This document shows positions 34,148-42,170 of a DNA stretch of 42,431 bases, in pieces. The translations under genes were made by a program, and so were the position numbers. Origin of the DNA: SIG644 sp045613985 (GTDB lineage Bacteria > Bacillota > Clostridia > Oscillospirales > CAG-272). The notes beneath the pieces were generated by a model, which was not told where the DNA came from, searched no databases, and saw only the letters and a list, made by a program, of their open reading frames with translations. The stretch's first letter is position 1; each line of letters opens with the position of its first letter. Location: NCBI GenBank assembly GCA_045613985.1, contig JAZLCA010000014.1:1-42431 (forward strand). The letters are read 5' to 3'.

Positions 34148-35500
34148 TCATTTCCCGGAAAACAGCGCGTCTTGAATTTGTTGTGGGATCCGAGTGGTCA
34201 GCACGGATAAATTGGACAGATATCCCTCGGGGAATGCAATCGCCGTCACGCCAATAGCATCGAAGAAAACGTGGTGATGCACGTCTTCGCAAGACACCGA
34301 CAGCAAATATCCGCCGCGCCCCAGGTGTTTAAAGACTTGAACGTGAGTATACTCGTCCACGCCGCGATAATCGTAATAATAGCAACCCGTCATAACGACA
34401 TAGTCCACCAAAGACAAATCACGGGCAGCATCAGGCTCGATGGCCAACTTGCGGTCTAACAGAGGAAAATACTCGCTGGCTCGCAGCCATGCATCGTTTT
34501 TATCTCGAACGTCCAGTACCATGGAAAGACCGGCGGCAATCGCCACCGTCTCGTTTTCCGAGGTGACTACCACGGCGTTGAGCTGATGTGCCAGATTGAC
34601 CGCAACCTGGGCAGATTCACCGGCAAGATCGGAGGAGCAAAGAATATATCCGTAAACCTGCTCACCGTAATAATCCAGCAATTCGCTCAGCGACCATGCG
34701 ACGCCATCATCGTTGTGTCTCATCGCCGTCACGCCGGCATCCATCAACGCCTGCAACGTCGGCTCTTGCGCTTCGTCCGTGACGAAAATCTGCTCACTGC
34801 CATACTGCGTGCAAAGTCCTTGCAGTGTAGCCAGCGTCAAACGATCACAGGCCGCCTCAGGGCGCGCCACAACGTTCAAAAGCGTCGCTTGATAGGGCGC
34901 CACAGGCAACGTCATCGTTCCCGCTTCACTGGGGACCTTAAGGCATTCGTATTTTCCCTTTTTGTTATATTCCTTTTCAATTCTCACCGCGGACAACGCA
35001 TCCTCCGGTGCCGGTACTCCTTGGGAATATCCCAGCACGTTGGCAATGAAATCGTCCACTGCCTTGGCAGTAGCGCGGTTGGATTCTCCCACGATGACGA
35101 TCTTATGCCCAACCACACGGATGATATATTCATCTCGGCGCAATTCACCGAGCACCGCTTGGCTTTCGGTGCGAGCCGTTTCGCCGATCAAAATTTCGTA
35201 GGGTTGCAGCTGATCGGCCGCATTGGCCGTACCGCGATCGTCCGTCAGTTTGACTTCGGTCCCCAGCATATACTGCATGGCATCCTGCAAACGAAGTGCC
35301 GCCTCGCTCACCTGCGCGGTGCATCCCTCCATGGGCTGTACAATACGATAAATACTGACACCTTTATTGGATAAAAAATTCAATCTGTTGTCGTAAACGG
35401 GGGGGGCCACAGGGCCGGTGCAAGCACCAAGCAAAGCACAGGACAACAGCATCAAAAGACACAGCACCGCACACAATCGGCGACTCCATTTCTGTTTCAT
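34148..35500 (-). CDS. Hypothetical lipoprotein with possible carbohydrate-related domains
   Basis: A 450-aa predicted lipoprotein: hydrophobic signal and lipobox LGAC with Cys27. Residues about 75-145 (YEILIGETARTES ... DEYIIRVVGHKIVIVGESNRA and a following helix) resemble the small alpha/beta domain found at the N-terminus of some glycoside hydrolases. The second half (TLATLQGLCTQYGSEQIFV onward) loosely recalls GxGYxYP-type putative glycosidase proteins. No catalytic residues can be assigned. The start at 35500 has AAGGAG upstream; 35518 does not. It has its own promoter and leads into the radical SAM gene. Confidence 0.7.
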   Translation of the reverse strand: MKQKWSRRLCAVLCLLMLLSCALLGACTGPVAPPVYDNRLNFLSNKGVSIYRIVQPMEGCTAQVSEAALRLQDAMQYMLGTEVKLTDDRGTANAADQLQPYEILIGETARTESQAVLGELRRDEYIIRVVGHKIVIVGESNRATAKAVDDFIANVLGYSQGVPAPEDALSAVRIEKEYNKKGKYECLKVPSEAGTMTLPVAPYQATLLNVVARPEAACDRLTLATLQGLCTQYGSEQIFVTDEAQEPTLQALMDAGVTAMRHNDDGVAWSLSELLDYYGEQVYGYILCSSDLAGESAQVAVNLAHQLNAVVVTSENETVAIAAGLSMVLDVRDKNDAWLRASEYFPLLDRKLAIEPDAARDLSLVDYVVMTGCYYYDYRGVDEYTHVQVFKHLGRGGYLLSVSCEDVHHHVFFDAIGVTAIAFPEGYLSNLSVLTTRIPQQIQDALFSGK

Positions 35501-35563
35501 ATCTATCTTCTCCTTCATTGAAAGGTTAGAATCAAAAGCGAGTATACATACTAATACATAGTA

Positions 35564-35592
35564 ATTATACCATTATTTACGTTCGGTTTCAA
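35564..35592 (-). promoter_or_regulatory. Sigma-A promoter of the lipoprotein-radical SAM operon
   Basis: On the - strand TTGAAA (35587-35592), a 17-base spacer, and TATAAT (35564-35569). Just downstream a heptamer ATACATA occurs twice, 10 bases apart (on the + strand), a possible operator. Confidence 0.78.
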
Positions 35593-35684
35593 GTCCTTTT
35601 CCGCATTTTTATCGCGTGTCGTCTCTTTTTTCGCGTTATCCTTCTCAAGCAAGAACAACCTGTCAAACTAAAAAAGAATTTTTG

Positions 35685-35713
35685 TTGACATCGGGTATAA
35701 GATATGTTACAAT
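35685..35713 (+). promoter_or_regulatory. Sigma-A promoter of the FAD-dependent dehydrogenase gene
   Basis: TTGACA (35685-35690), a 17-base spacer, TACAAT (35708-35713), 42 bases before the start codon. Confidence 0.85.
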
Positions 35714-35755
35714 AGATGAAGAAAGTGATTTTCATCCCAAGGAGGATCGTATGAT

Positions 35756-37150
35756 ATGAAATACGACGTTGTCATTATCGGTGCCGGGCCTGCCGGCATT
35801 TTTACTGCGCTTGAAATGCTGCGCAAAGGAAGCCAAAAGAAAATACTGATCGTAGAAAAAGGACAATCCGTCCGTCGCCGTGCTTGCCCCAAGTCCAAGA
35901 CCAACCGCTGTGTGGATTGCAAGCCCTATTGCCACATCACCACCGGATTTTCGGGCGCGGGTGCTTTTTCCGACGGCAAGCTGTCGCTCAGCTGTGACGT
36001 AGGCGGTGACCTTCCCCGCCTGATCGGCGAAGATCTTGCCCAAGAAACCATCGACTACACCGATAAGATTTATCTGGAATTCGGTGCTGACGAGCATATC
36101 GAGGGCATTAGCAACCCCGATGAAGTCAAAGAGATCCGCAAGCGCGCCATCCGCGCAGGGCTCAAATTGGTCGATTGCCCCATCCGCCACCTCGGCACGG
36201 AGAAGGCGCAGAGTCTGTACCTCGCCATTGAGGACCATCTGGTGGCACAGGGCGTTGAGCTTCTGTTCGGCTATGAATGTAAGGATCTGGTGCTGGAAAA
36301 TGACGCTTGCACCGGCGCTCTCATTGCCAAAGCCGACGGAACCGACGAGCATATCGTCACTGCCGATGCTGTTGTCGTTGCTACGGGCCGCCGCGGTGCC
36401 GACTGGCTGGAAAAGCTGTGCGCCGAGCATGATATCGCCCACGAGCCCGGCACCGTTGATATCGGTGTTCGCGTAGAAGTCCGCAATGAGATCATGGAAA
36501 AGGTCAACGAGGTGCTGTACGAATCCAAGCTGATCGGCTATCCCCAGCCGTATAAAAACAAGGTCCGCACCTTCTGCCAGAATCCCGGCGGCTTTGTCAG
36601 CCAGGAAAACTACGACAACAACCTGGCCGTTGTCAACGGTCATTCCTACAAGGAACTGAAATCCAACAACACAAATCTCGCTATTTTGGTGTCGCACAAC
36701 TTCAACACCCCCTTCAATCAGCCCATCGAATACGCCAAAAAGGTTGGTGAGCTTTGCAATATGCTGGGCGCAGGACATATTCTCGTTCAGCGCTTCGGCG
36801 ATATTCTCGACGGCAAGCGTACCTGGCCCAAAGAACTGTCTCAAAGTAACCTCAAACCATCGCTCCCCGACGCAGTAGCCGGTGACATCACCGCCGCTAT
36901 TCCCTATCGCGCCATGAGCAATATCATCAGCTTCATTCAGGCCATGGATGAGGTTGTCCCGGGCTTTGCCTCATACGAGACGTTGCTCTACGCTCCCGAA
37001 TTGAAGTTCTATTCCAACCGCGTCAAGATGGACGAGGATTTCAACACAAGCATTAAAAATCTGTACTGTTTGGGCGACTCAAGCGGCTGGACAAGAGGAC
37101 TTATGATGGCATCCGTCATGGGTGTCCTCATGGGACGCAGATTGGTATAA
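35756..37150 (+). CDS. FAD-dependent dehydrogenase (COG2509 family)
   Basis: A 464-aa flavoprotein. The N-terminal dinucleotide fold is clear: VVIIGAGPAGIFTAL near 5-19, and VEKG near 35. A Cys cluster follows (CPKSKTNRCVDCKPYC near 44-60), then FSGAGAFSDGKLSL. The second nucleotide motif is VVVATGRRGADW near 208-219, and the C-terminal FAD motif is NLYCLGDSSGWTRGL. This whole-protein pattern is that of uncharacterised COG2509 dehydrogenases; the substrate is unknown. The ATG at 35756 follows AAGGAGGATCG. Transcribed alone, between its own promoter and terminator. Confidence 0.9.
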   Translation: MKYDVVIIGAGPAGIFTALEMLRKGSQKKILIVEKGQSVRRRACPKSKTNRCVDCKPYCHITTGFSGAGAFSDGKLSLSCDVGGDLPRLIGEDLAQETIDYTDKIYLEFGADEHIEGISNPDEVKEIRKRAIRAGLKLVDCPIRHLGTEKAQSLYLAIEDHLVAQGVELLFGYECKDLVLENDACTGALIAKADGTDEHIVTADAVVVATGRRGADWLEKLCAEHDIAHEPGTVDIGVRVEVRNEIMEKVNEVLYESKLIGYPQPYKNKVRTFCQNPGGFVSQENYDNNLAVVNGHSYKELKSNNTNLAILVSHNFNTPFNQPIEYAKKVGELCNMLGAGHILVQRFGDILDGKRTWPKELSQSNLKPSLPDAVAGDITAAIPYRAMSNIISFIQAMDEVVPGFASYETLLYAPELKFYSNRVKMDEDFNTSIKNLYCLGDSSGWTRGLMMASVMGVLMGRRLV

Positions 37151-37156
37151 TTCCCC

Positions 37157-37204
37157 CAAGATCGAAGCATATCCCATCGGATGTGCTTCGATCTTGCTTT
37201 GTTT
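37157..37204 (+). terminator. Terminator after the FAD-dependent dehydrogenase gene
   Basis: A 13-bp perfect stem CAAGATCGAAGCA (37157-37169) / TGCTTCGATCTTG (37184-37196) followed by CTTTGTTT, 7 bases after the stop. Confidence 0.88.
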
Positions 37205-37235
37205 ATGAACAAATTGTTAATTCCGCACAAATCCC

Positions 37236-37264
37236 TTGACTTCGGAGAGCATACACGATATAAT
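37236..37264 (+). promoter_or_regulatory. Sigma-A promoter of the CNNM-type transporter leader
   Basis: TTGACT (37236-37241), a 17-base spacer, TATAAT (37259-37264). It lies about 220 bases upstream of the coding start, leaving a long leader. Confidence 0.82.
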
Positions 37265-37270
37265 ATCACT

Positions 37271-37483
37271 TGATTATATTTTGTGAAAGGAACTGTATCA
37301 TTCCATGAATTCGGGCGACAGTAGCGACCCTGACCGAGATAATACTTGCACGGTAACGTGTACCCATATAATATAGGATAAGGCATAGGCTTGCTTCGAT
37401 TCTCGAGGCAGGTCCTGTGCCTTATGCTCGTTTTCGGAAAAAGATACGATACTTTCAAATATCAAAGAAAGAGGTTACATATT
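37271..37483 (+). promoter_or_regulatory. Structured 5' leader, candidate riboswitch or attenuator
   Basis: About 210 bases from the expected transcription start to the TTG codon. Elements: GGG/CCC hairpin at about 37313-37330; TGCACG-GTAA-CGTGTA at 37347-37362, a 6-bp stem with a GNRA tetraloop; and a long hairpin, ATAAGGCATAGG (37378-37389) with CCTGTGCCTTAT (37414-37425), extended by two further 5-bp stems to a 3-base loop, then GCTCGTTTTC. No match to M-box, yybP-ykoY, SAM, TPP, T-box or cobalamin consensus that I can recognise. Confidence 0.5.
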
Positions 37484-38860
37484 TTGGACACCCCGCGATT
37501 ACTTTTGCTGCTCCTTCTGCAGCTCACACTCATCCTGTTGAACGCATACTTTGCCGGCACCGAGATTGCCCTTCTGTCTGTCAGTGACATTCGCCTCAAG
37601 GCTTTGGCAGACGAAGGCGACAAGCGCGCCAAAAAGCTGCTCAAGCTGACGCTCAAGCCGGAAAAGTTTTTATCTACCATTCAGATTGCCATTACCCTGT
37701 CGGGCTTTTTGGGAAGTGCATTGGCGGCTGACAACTTTGCCGAGCCGCTGTACAAATGGCTGGCAGATCTTGGTGTCACCATCCCTGAAACGGTGCTGGT
37801 CGTCGTCATTACTTTGATCCTTTCTTTCTTCACCCTCGTGTTTGGTGAACTGGTGCCCAAGAGAGTGGCCCAGCGCAAGGGCGAAGCCATGGCCCTTAAA
37901 AGAGTCGGCTTCATCACCTCCCTTGCCAAGCTGTTTACTCCCATCGTCTGGCTTCTGTCCGTTTCGACCAACGCCATGCTGCGCCTGTACGGCATCGATC
38001 CCCATGAGGAGGTCGAGCAGGTCGACGAGGAAGACATTCGTATGTTGGTAGATGCAGGCAGCGAAAGCGGCACCATCGACCACGAAGAAAAGGAACTGAT
38101 CCGCAACGTATTTGAGTTTGATGATCTGAACGCAGGCGATATCGCCACCCACCGCACCGAGGTCGCTCTGCTCTGGATGGAGGACGACGTTTCCGTTTGG
38201 GAAGAGACCATACACGAAAACCGCCACACCCTCTACCCCGTTTGTGAGGAATCCGCCGACCACGTCGTCGGTATTCTCAACGCCAAGGACTTCTTCCGCC
38301 TTTCCGACAAGAGCCGCGAAAGCGTCCTGGAAAATACCATCAAGCAGCCCTATTTTGTCCCCGAATACGTCAAAGCCGACGTTTTGTTCCGCAACATGAA
38401 GAACACCCGCAACAACATGGCCATCGTTCTGGACGAGTACGGCGGCATGACGGGTATCGTCACGCTGTACGACCTCGTTGAGCAGTTGGTCGGCGAATTT
38501 GACAGCGGTGATGCCCCTGTCAGCGAAGGCGAAGACGCCGCTCCCGCCGTTGCAGTCGAAGAGATCGGCGAAAACACGTACGCCCTGCACGGCAACGTCG
38601 AGCTCAACGAATTGAGCGAAGCAACCGACCTCACCTTTGAGGAGGAGGATTGCGACACCTTCACCGGTCTTGTGTTCAGTGAGCTGGGCTACATTCCCGA
38701 TGACGGCGAACAAGAGATCGACCTCGCCATCGGCCGCATGACCATCCGCATCACCGAGGTGCAGGACCACATGGTCAAGGAAGCCATCGTTGAAGTTGCC
38801 CCCGCCCCCGACGAAGACAGCGAGGACGACGACCGCGACGAAAAAGATAAAGAAGATTGA
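37484..38860 (+). CDS. CNNM/CorC-HlyC family transporter (DUF21 plus CBS pair)
   Basis: A 458-aa membrane protein. Order: DUF21/CNNM transmembrane domain with about four helices (1-190) containing NAYFAGTEIALLSVS and LVFGELVPKRVAQ; a tandem CBS domain (about 200-330) with HENRHTLYPV and VLDEYGGMTGIVTLYDLVEQLVG; a C-terminal CorC_HlyC domain (about 355-440); and a highly acidic tail. Relatives such as MpfA export Mg2+ or affect Mg2+/Co2+ handling, although many are annotated 'hemolysin'. The TTG start at 37484 has GAGG 9 bases upstream; an in-frame TTG at 37391 lies in the middle of the leader hairpin and is unlikely. Confidence 0.9.
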   Translation: MDTPRLLLLLLLQLTLILLNAYFAGTEIALLSVSDIRLKALADEGDKRAKKLLKLTLKPEKFLSTIQIAITLSGFLGSALAADNFAEPLYKWLADLGVTIPETVLVVVITLILSFFTLVFGELVPKRVAQRKGEAMALKRVGFITSLAKLFTPIVWLLSVSTNAMLRLYGIDPHEEVEQVDEEDIRMLVDAGSESGTIDHEEKELIRNVFEFDDLNAGDIATHRTEVALLWMEDDVSVWEETIHENRHTLYPVCEESADHVVGILNAKDFFRLSDKSRESVLENTIKQPYFVPEYVKADVLFRNMKNTRNNMAIVLDEYGGMTGIVTLYDLVEQLVGEFDSGDAPVSEGEDAAPAVAVEEIGENTYALHGNVELNELSEATDLTFEEEDCDTFTGLVFSELGYIPDDGEQEIDLAIGRMTIRITEVQDHMVKEAIVEVAPAPDEDSEDDDRDEKDKED

Positions 38861-38866
38861 TTTCAC

Positions 38867-38899
38867 AGCACCGCCGGCACATACCGGTGGTGCTTTTTT
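38867..38899 (+). terminator. Terminator after the CNNM transporter
   Basis: An 11-bp stem AGCACCGCCGG / CCGGTGGTGCT with a 6-base loop and a T run. The right arm can also pair with ACCACCGGT at 38901-38909, giving two mutually exclusive hairpins. Confidence 0.88.
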
Positions 38900-38935
38900 A
38901 ACCACCGGTTGCCCTTACGTCAACCACCGATACGA

Positions 38936-38964
38936 TTGACACGAAAGAAAAAATATGCTATCAT
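38936..38964 (+). promoter_or_regulatory. Tandem promoter P1 of the 39072 gene
   Basis: TTGACA (38936-38941), a 17-base spacer, TATCAT (38959-38964). Confidence 0.75.
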
Positions 38965-38990
38965 AATTGCAAAGAAAATTCGATTTTCCC

Positions 38991-39019
38991 TTGACAATCG
39001 TTTTATTTTCTGTTATCAT
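38991..39019 (+). promoter_or_regulatory. Tandem promoter P2 of the 39072 gene
   Basis: TTGACA (38991-38996), a 17-base spacer, TATCAT (39014-39019): the same hexamers as P1, 55 bases downstream. It lies 52 bases before the start codon. Confidence 0.8.
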
Positions 39020-39071
39020 ATACATAGATTTACAAGGTATACAACATTTGAAAAACGAAAGGAATCGCCTC

Positions 39072-39689
39072 ATGAAAGACATAGACCTTTTAGACGAGCA
39101 CGCCAACCGAAACGAGCCCGGTGAACAAGAAATCCTCCGCCAAAGACACAAAAGGGCGCTCACCAAGAAAATCCTATGGTTTATACTCAAGGACATTTTA
39201 TATCACGCCGTCACGATGATCTTGTTTTTCCTGATCGTCAAACGTGTGATCAACACGGAGATCTACCACGAATCCGGCCTGGAGCGCAGCATCCTGATCA
39301 TATTTGCCCTGATCGCAACGCTGATCCATGCTATCGTCACCGCCTTTGAGCTTTCGAGCGATGGTGAACGCCGCCGCGCCTTCCTTCAATTACTGAAAGC
39401 ACGCCCCTTCTCTCCCCTTCTCCCGCTTGAAGTGGCTTCACCGGATCTCACGCTTATTTGTCTGTGCCATTTGGGCGTCCAACTGCCCTACGCACTGTTT
39501 TATCATGCACTCGGGTTCTTTTACAATCGTTTGACCATTGTTGAACAATTCTATTGTATGGACGCGGGATGGATGGAGTTGGTCGGTGTGGGAATCATCG
39601 GCGCATTGCTTCACACCTTCGTATTCACCCTCATCGTCACCGTCCTCCGCTACGGCATCTATTGCCGATGGAACAAAGAAAAAATCTGA
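39072..39689 (+). CDS. Four-helix membrane protein, hypothetical
   Basis: A 205-aa protein with a charged N-terminal ~35 residues, then about four hydrophobic helices (about 40-60, 75-95, 130-155, 175-197) and a basic C-terminus. I do not recognise a family. The start at 39072 has AAAGGA 8 bases upstream and lies 52 bases after promoter P2; the longer frame from 38967 would start upstream of P2. It is monocistronic, with two tandem promoters and a shared terminator at its end. Confidence 0.75.
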   Translation: MKDIDLLDEHANRNEPGEQEILRQRHKRALTKKILWFILKDILYHAVTMILFFLIVKRVINTEIYHESGLERSILIIFALIATLIHAIVTAFELSSDGERRRAFLQLLKARPFSPLLPLEVASPDLTLICLCHLGVQLPYALFYHALGFFYNRLTIVEQFYCMDAGWMELVGVGIIGALLHTFVFTLIVTVLRYGIYCRWNKEKI

Positions 39690-39694
39690 TATTG

Positions 39695-39735
39695 AAAAAC
39701 AACAGAAGCAAGAATTTCTTACTCCTGTTGTTTTT
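39695..39735. terminator. Bidirectional terminator between convergent genes
   Basis: An 11-bp stem AAAAACAACAG (39695-39705) / CTGTTGTTTTT (39725-39735) with a partly paired inner loop. It begins 5 bases after one stop and ends 3 bases before the other. Confidence 0.88.
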
Positions 39736-39738
39736 ATG

Positions 39739-40827
39739 TTATTTGCGATTTTTCTTGCAAGCACTCCATGCCGCCGCGCAAGCGGTCAAAAGACACAGCA
39801 CAACGGCCGACAGTCTCATCGATGCGCCACAACCACTTTTAGGCTCCTCGGCAGGAGGCTCGGTTTCCGGCTGGGGATCGTCTTCCGGTTTGTTCGAAGG
39901 TTCGCCGGTAGGCTCGTCCGTGGGCTCATCCGTGGGCTCATCCGTAGGTTCTTCCATAGGATCATCCGCAGGCGGATCTTCAGGCTTCTCGTCCTCTTTA
40001 TCCTCGATATAATAGGGATCGATCTGCTCAATCAAAAATTCGTTGATGTAGGGATATATCAAATCAAAGCCCAGGGTGCTGGGATGGACGAAATCGTACA
40101 GATAGGTACTCTGATAATGCTTGGTGCCGCTGGAGCCCTTGGTATAGGGGTGCAGTGCGTCGACAAGCTCTTCATTGTGGTAAAGATCCAAGTAAGGAAC
40201 GCCCCACTTGTCGCAGATCTCAATGGTCGCATCAACGTATCGGTCCATATCCATCAGGCTGATGCCCATGCTGGCATTCAAAAACTTGAAGTTGATGATG
40301 TAGCAAACAATCGCATCGGGGAAATTATCCTCCACGTAAGAAATGACCCGCTCCAGTGCGGGGGCGAAGGTGGAAGGATCATAGGAGGAGGTGGGGGGAT
40401 AGCCAACCGAGATCTCACCAACTGCAACGTCGTCCCATGCGTCATTTACACCACCTTGAAGAACGATCATATCATAGTTTTTGCCGGCGCGCTTGGCATT
40501 TTCCAGCTGAGTCATGATGGTGTTTGCACCACGGCAATTGGAAATGGATGCACCCGATCGGCCGTGGTTGTCGAACTCGCATCCATTGACAGCGGCAATT
40601 CTTCCCGCCCATGCACGAACGGGAGCGTAATCCGTATTCATCTCCACCATGCCCTCGCAGATGGAGTCACCAAAAAAGCCGATATACAGATCGCGCAAGG
40701 GGCTAGTCGCATCCAAAGGATATTTGCGGTTCAGATCCACTTTGGCAAATACAGGAATGGCTATTGTGCCAACGATCATCACAAAAGCGATAGCAAAACA
40801 AACTGCCTTCCAAACACGCGTTTTCAT
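39739..40827 (-). CDS. Secreted SGNH/GDSL hydrolase with Pro/Glu/Thr repeats and C-terminal membrane anchor
   Basis: A 362-aa exported protein: signal peptide (about 1-28), then an SGNH domain with IGFFGDSICEGM (Ser55), the GGVND block III near 116-120, and DFVHPSTLGF with Asp and His near 262. After residue ~280 comes an acidic spacer containing DEPT repeats, then SGCGASMRLSAVVLCLLTACAAAW and a short basic end. This Gly-Cys-Gly plus helix plus Lys/Arg tail looks like a surface anchor of the type frequent in clostridial exported proteins; no LPxTG is present. Probably a cell-surface glycan or lipid esterase. The ribosome site is AAGGAG. It is transcribed after thyX (30-base gap). Confidence 0.82.
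   Translation of the reverse strand: MKTRVWKAVCFAIAFVMIVGTIAIPVFAKVDLNRKYPLDATSPLRDLYIGFFGDSICEGMVEMNTDYAPVRAWAGRIAAVNGCEFDNHGRSGASISNCRGANTIMTQLENAKRAGKNYDMIVLQGGVNDAWDDVAVGEISVGYPPTSSYDPSTFAPALERVISYVEDNFPDAIVCYIINFKFLNASMGISLMDMDRYVDATIEICDKWGVPYLDLYHNEELVDALHPYTKGSSGTKHYQSTYLYDFVHPSTLGFDLIYPYINEFLIEQIDPYYIEDKEDEKPEDPPADDPMEEPTDEPTDEPTDEPTGEPSNKPEDDPQPETEPPAEEPKSGCGASMRLSAVVLCLLTACAAAWSACKKNRK
39911..39957 (-). repeat. Short tandem repeat in the SGNH hydrolase spacer
   Basis: About four units of 12 bases, one varying by a few bases, encode repeated Thr-Asp-Glu-Pro. Copy number may vary between strains. Confidence 0.8.
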
Positions 40828-40857
40828 TATGATACTCCTTAGCTGTTTACAATGTAA

Positions 40858-41526
40858 TTATTCTTTGGACATTACGTCAGCGATCAGCGGATGGCGACCG
40901 CAGCTGCGGGATTTGCTCTCAGTGCAGAAGTTATGAGGAGCGTGGGCCTCGCATTTGGGAACAAGAAATTCAGCCAAGGCCGGCTCAACGGCAACGACCG
41001 CCTTGACCATTTTGCGAGCCATCTCGCGAATCTCCCACTGAGCGCAGGCACACAGACGCTCGTTGCAAAAATGAATGAGCGTGCGCAGATTCATCTTGAC
41101 ACAAATCTGGGTACAGCAAGCATTCGGCAGCAGCATTCTTGCGTCTTCGGCAGGAACGCCACGAGCAAGCAGCTCCTCGTAGGCCGTTTGGATGGATTCC
41201 ATCATATCATTGTAGCGCTTCAGTGCCTCCTCGTCCTTCTCGATGCTGCGAGGAGTAACGTAGGCAAAGCCGTCTTCGGTGCAATAACGCTGACTGCGCT
41301 GAGCGTAGCTAGCAAGTCTGTGACGTACCAGCTGATGCGTCAGTGCGCGGCTGACACCCGAAATTTTGAAGGAAAAATCCGCAAACTCCAACACGCTGTG
41401 ATGTCCGCTACGGTAGCAATGGCGCATAATCTTTCCGCCGGTAGGCATACTGTCGTAGCAGGTACTGGCGGCACGTTCGATAGCCTCAATGGGATTGGGG
41501 GTATATCCGATCAATTCAACGTTCAT
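40858..41526 (-). CDS. thyX: FAD-dependent thymidylate synthase
   Basis: A 222-aa flavin-dependent enzyme making dTMP from dUMP with methylenetetrahydrofolate. The ThyX signature RHRLASYAQRSQRY is at 68-81 (RHRxxSxxxxSxR), preceded by HHSVLEFADFSFKISGVSRAL. The C-terminal ~20 residues after HNFCTESKSRSCGRHP are extra relative to some homologues. The start at 41526 has GGGAGAG 8 bases upstream and overlaps the preceding stop region by 5 bases; an in-frame codon at 41583 lies inside the upstream gene. No thyA is seen in the window. Confidence 0.95.
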   Translation of the reverse strand: MNVELIGYTPNPIEAIERAASTCYDSMPTGGKIMRHCYRSGHHSVLEFADFSFKISGVSRALTHQLVRHRLASYAQRSQRYCTEDGFAYVTPRSIEKDEEALKRYNDMMESIQTAYEELLARGVPAEDARMLLPNACCTQICVKMNLRTLIHFCNERLCACAQWEIREMARKMVKAVVAVEPALAEFLVPKCEAHAPHNFCTESKSRSCGRHPLIADVMSKE

Positions 41527-41531
41527 GTGTT

Positions 41532-42020
41532 TTACTCTCCCTTTGTCTGTGATTCGGTCGCAAAAGAAACCGTTTGAGCCCATTCAATGAAGAGGGGGCG
41601 GTACTGCTCGTAAAAAGCTCCGTCGCAGGAAAACTGGATCAGCCAAAAGGCGCCGGTCGGATCCTCGAACATAGTGGCAAAATAACGTATCGTCGTCTGT
41701 GCCGGTAAGTTTTCGTAGGAGTATTCCATGACCGTCAAACCTTCAACCGTCGTGACGGGATCGGGCGACAGCCAGGCATTGGCATTGTATACGCTCTCGG
41801 CGTATTCGACCAGCGTGGTATCCTTCACCGTCTCTCTTAAAACGAACACCGTAACGTCCTCGGAATTGTAACACACGGTGTAGTCTGGGGGATTGAGCTC
41901 CTCGAACTCTTTGGGCAGGGTGATACTCATGGTTCCCTTTTGATATGTAGTTACGCCTGAGCAAGCCGTCAATGACAGCAACAACAGGCAGATCACGCAT
42001 AAAAGTAACGCTTTTTTCAT
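41532..42020 (-). CDS. Hypothetical lipoprotein
   Basis: A 162-aa predicted lipoprotein with lipobox LTAC (Cys20). The mature part begins with MSITLPKEFEELNPPDYTV and continues with a beta-rich domain similar in outline to small PsbP/DUF1795-type surface lipoproteins (an amphipathic 'falls on LP...F' start and a late FWLIQFSC), but I do not claim the family. The ribosome site is AAGGAGATAACC. First gene of the operon with thyX and the SGNH hydrolase. Confidence 0.75.
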   Translation of the reverse strand: MKKALLLCVICLLLLSLTACSGVTTYQKGTMSITLPKEFEELNPPDYTVCYNSEDVTVFVLRETVKDTTLVEYAESVYNANAWLSPDPVTTVEGLTVMEYSYENLPAQTTIRYFATMFEDPTGAFWLIQFSCDGAFYEQYRPLFIEWAQTVSFATESQTKGE

Positions 42021-42048
42021 GGTTATCTCCTTATTTCAGGATGCATTC

Positions 42049-42077
42049 ATGATATCACAATTTGTCCGCTTTGTCAA
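42049..42077 (-). promoter_or_regulatory. Sigma-A promoter of the lipoprotein-thyX operon
   Basis: On the - strand TTGACA (42072-42077), a 17-base spacer, TATCAT (42049-42054), 28 bases before the ATG. It stands back to back with the tRNA promoter; a small CGCAA/TTGCG hairpin (42101-42115) lies between them. Confidence 0.85.
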
Positions 42078-42133
42078 GCAAAGTCTCCCAAAAAAGCAAC
42101 CGCAAAAAAATTGCGTTTTTTTCAAAAAAATGC

Positions 42134-42162
42134 TTGACAAGATGGTAGCAATATGCTATGAT
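42134..42162 (+). promoter_or_regulatory. Sigma-A promoter of tRNA-Ala
   Basis: TTGACA (42134-42139), a 17-base spacer, TATGAT (42157-42162), ending 8 bases before the tRNA. Confidence 0.88.
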
Positions 42163-42170
42163 ATACGGGC

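Noticed and set aside
37313..37363. TPP riboswitch, because GACCGAGATAATAC resembles part of the thi-box
   Set aside because: The second conserved half (ACCTGATCTGG and AGCGTAGGGA-like parts) is missing and the downstream gene is not thiamine related.
37391..37483. Upstream TTG start extending the CNNM protein by 31 residues
   Set aside because: It lies inside the long leader hairpin, has no ribosome site, and the extension is not like the family's N-terminus.
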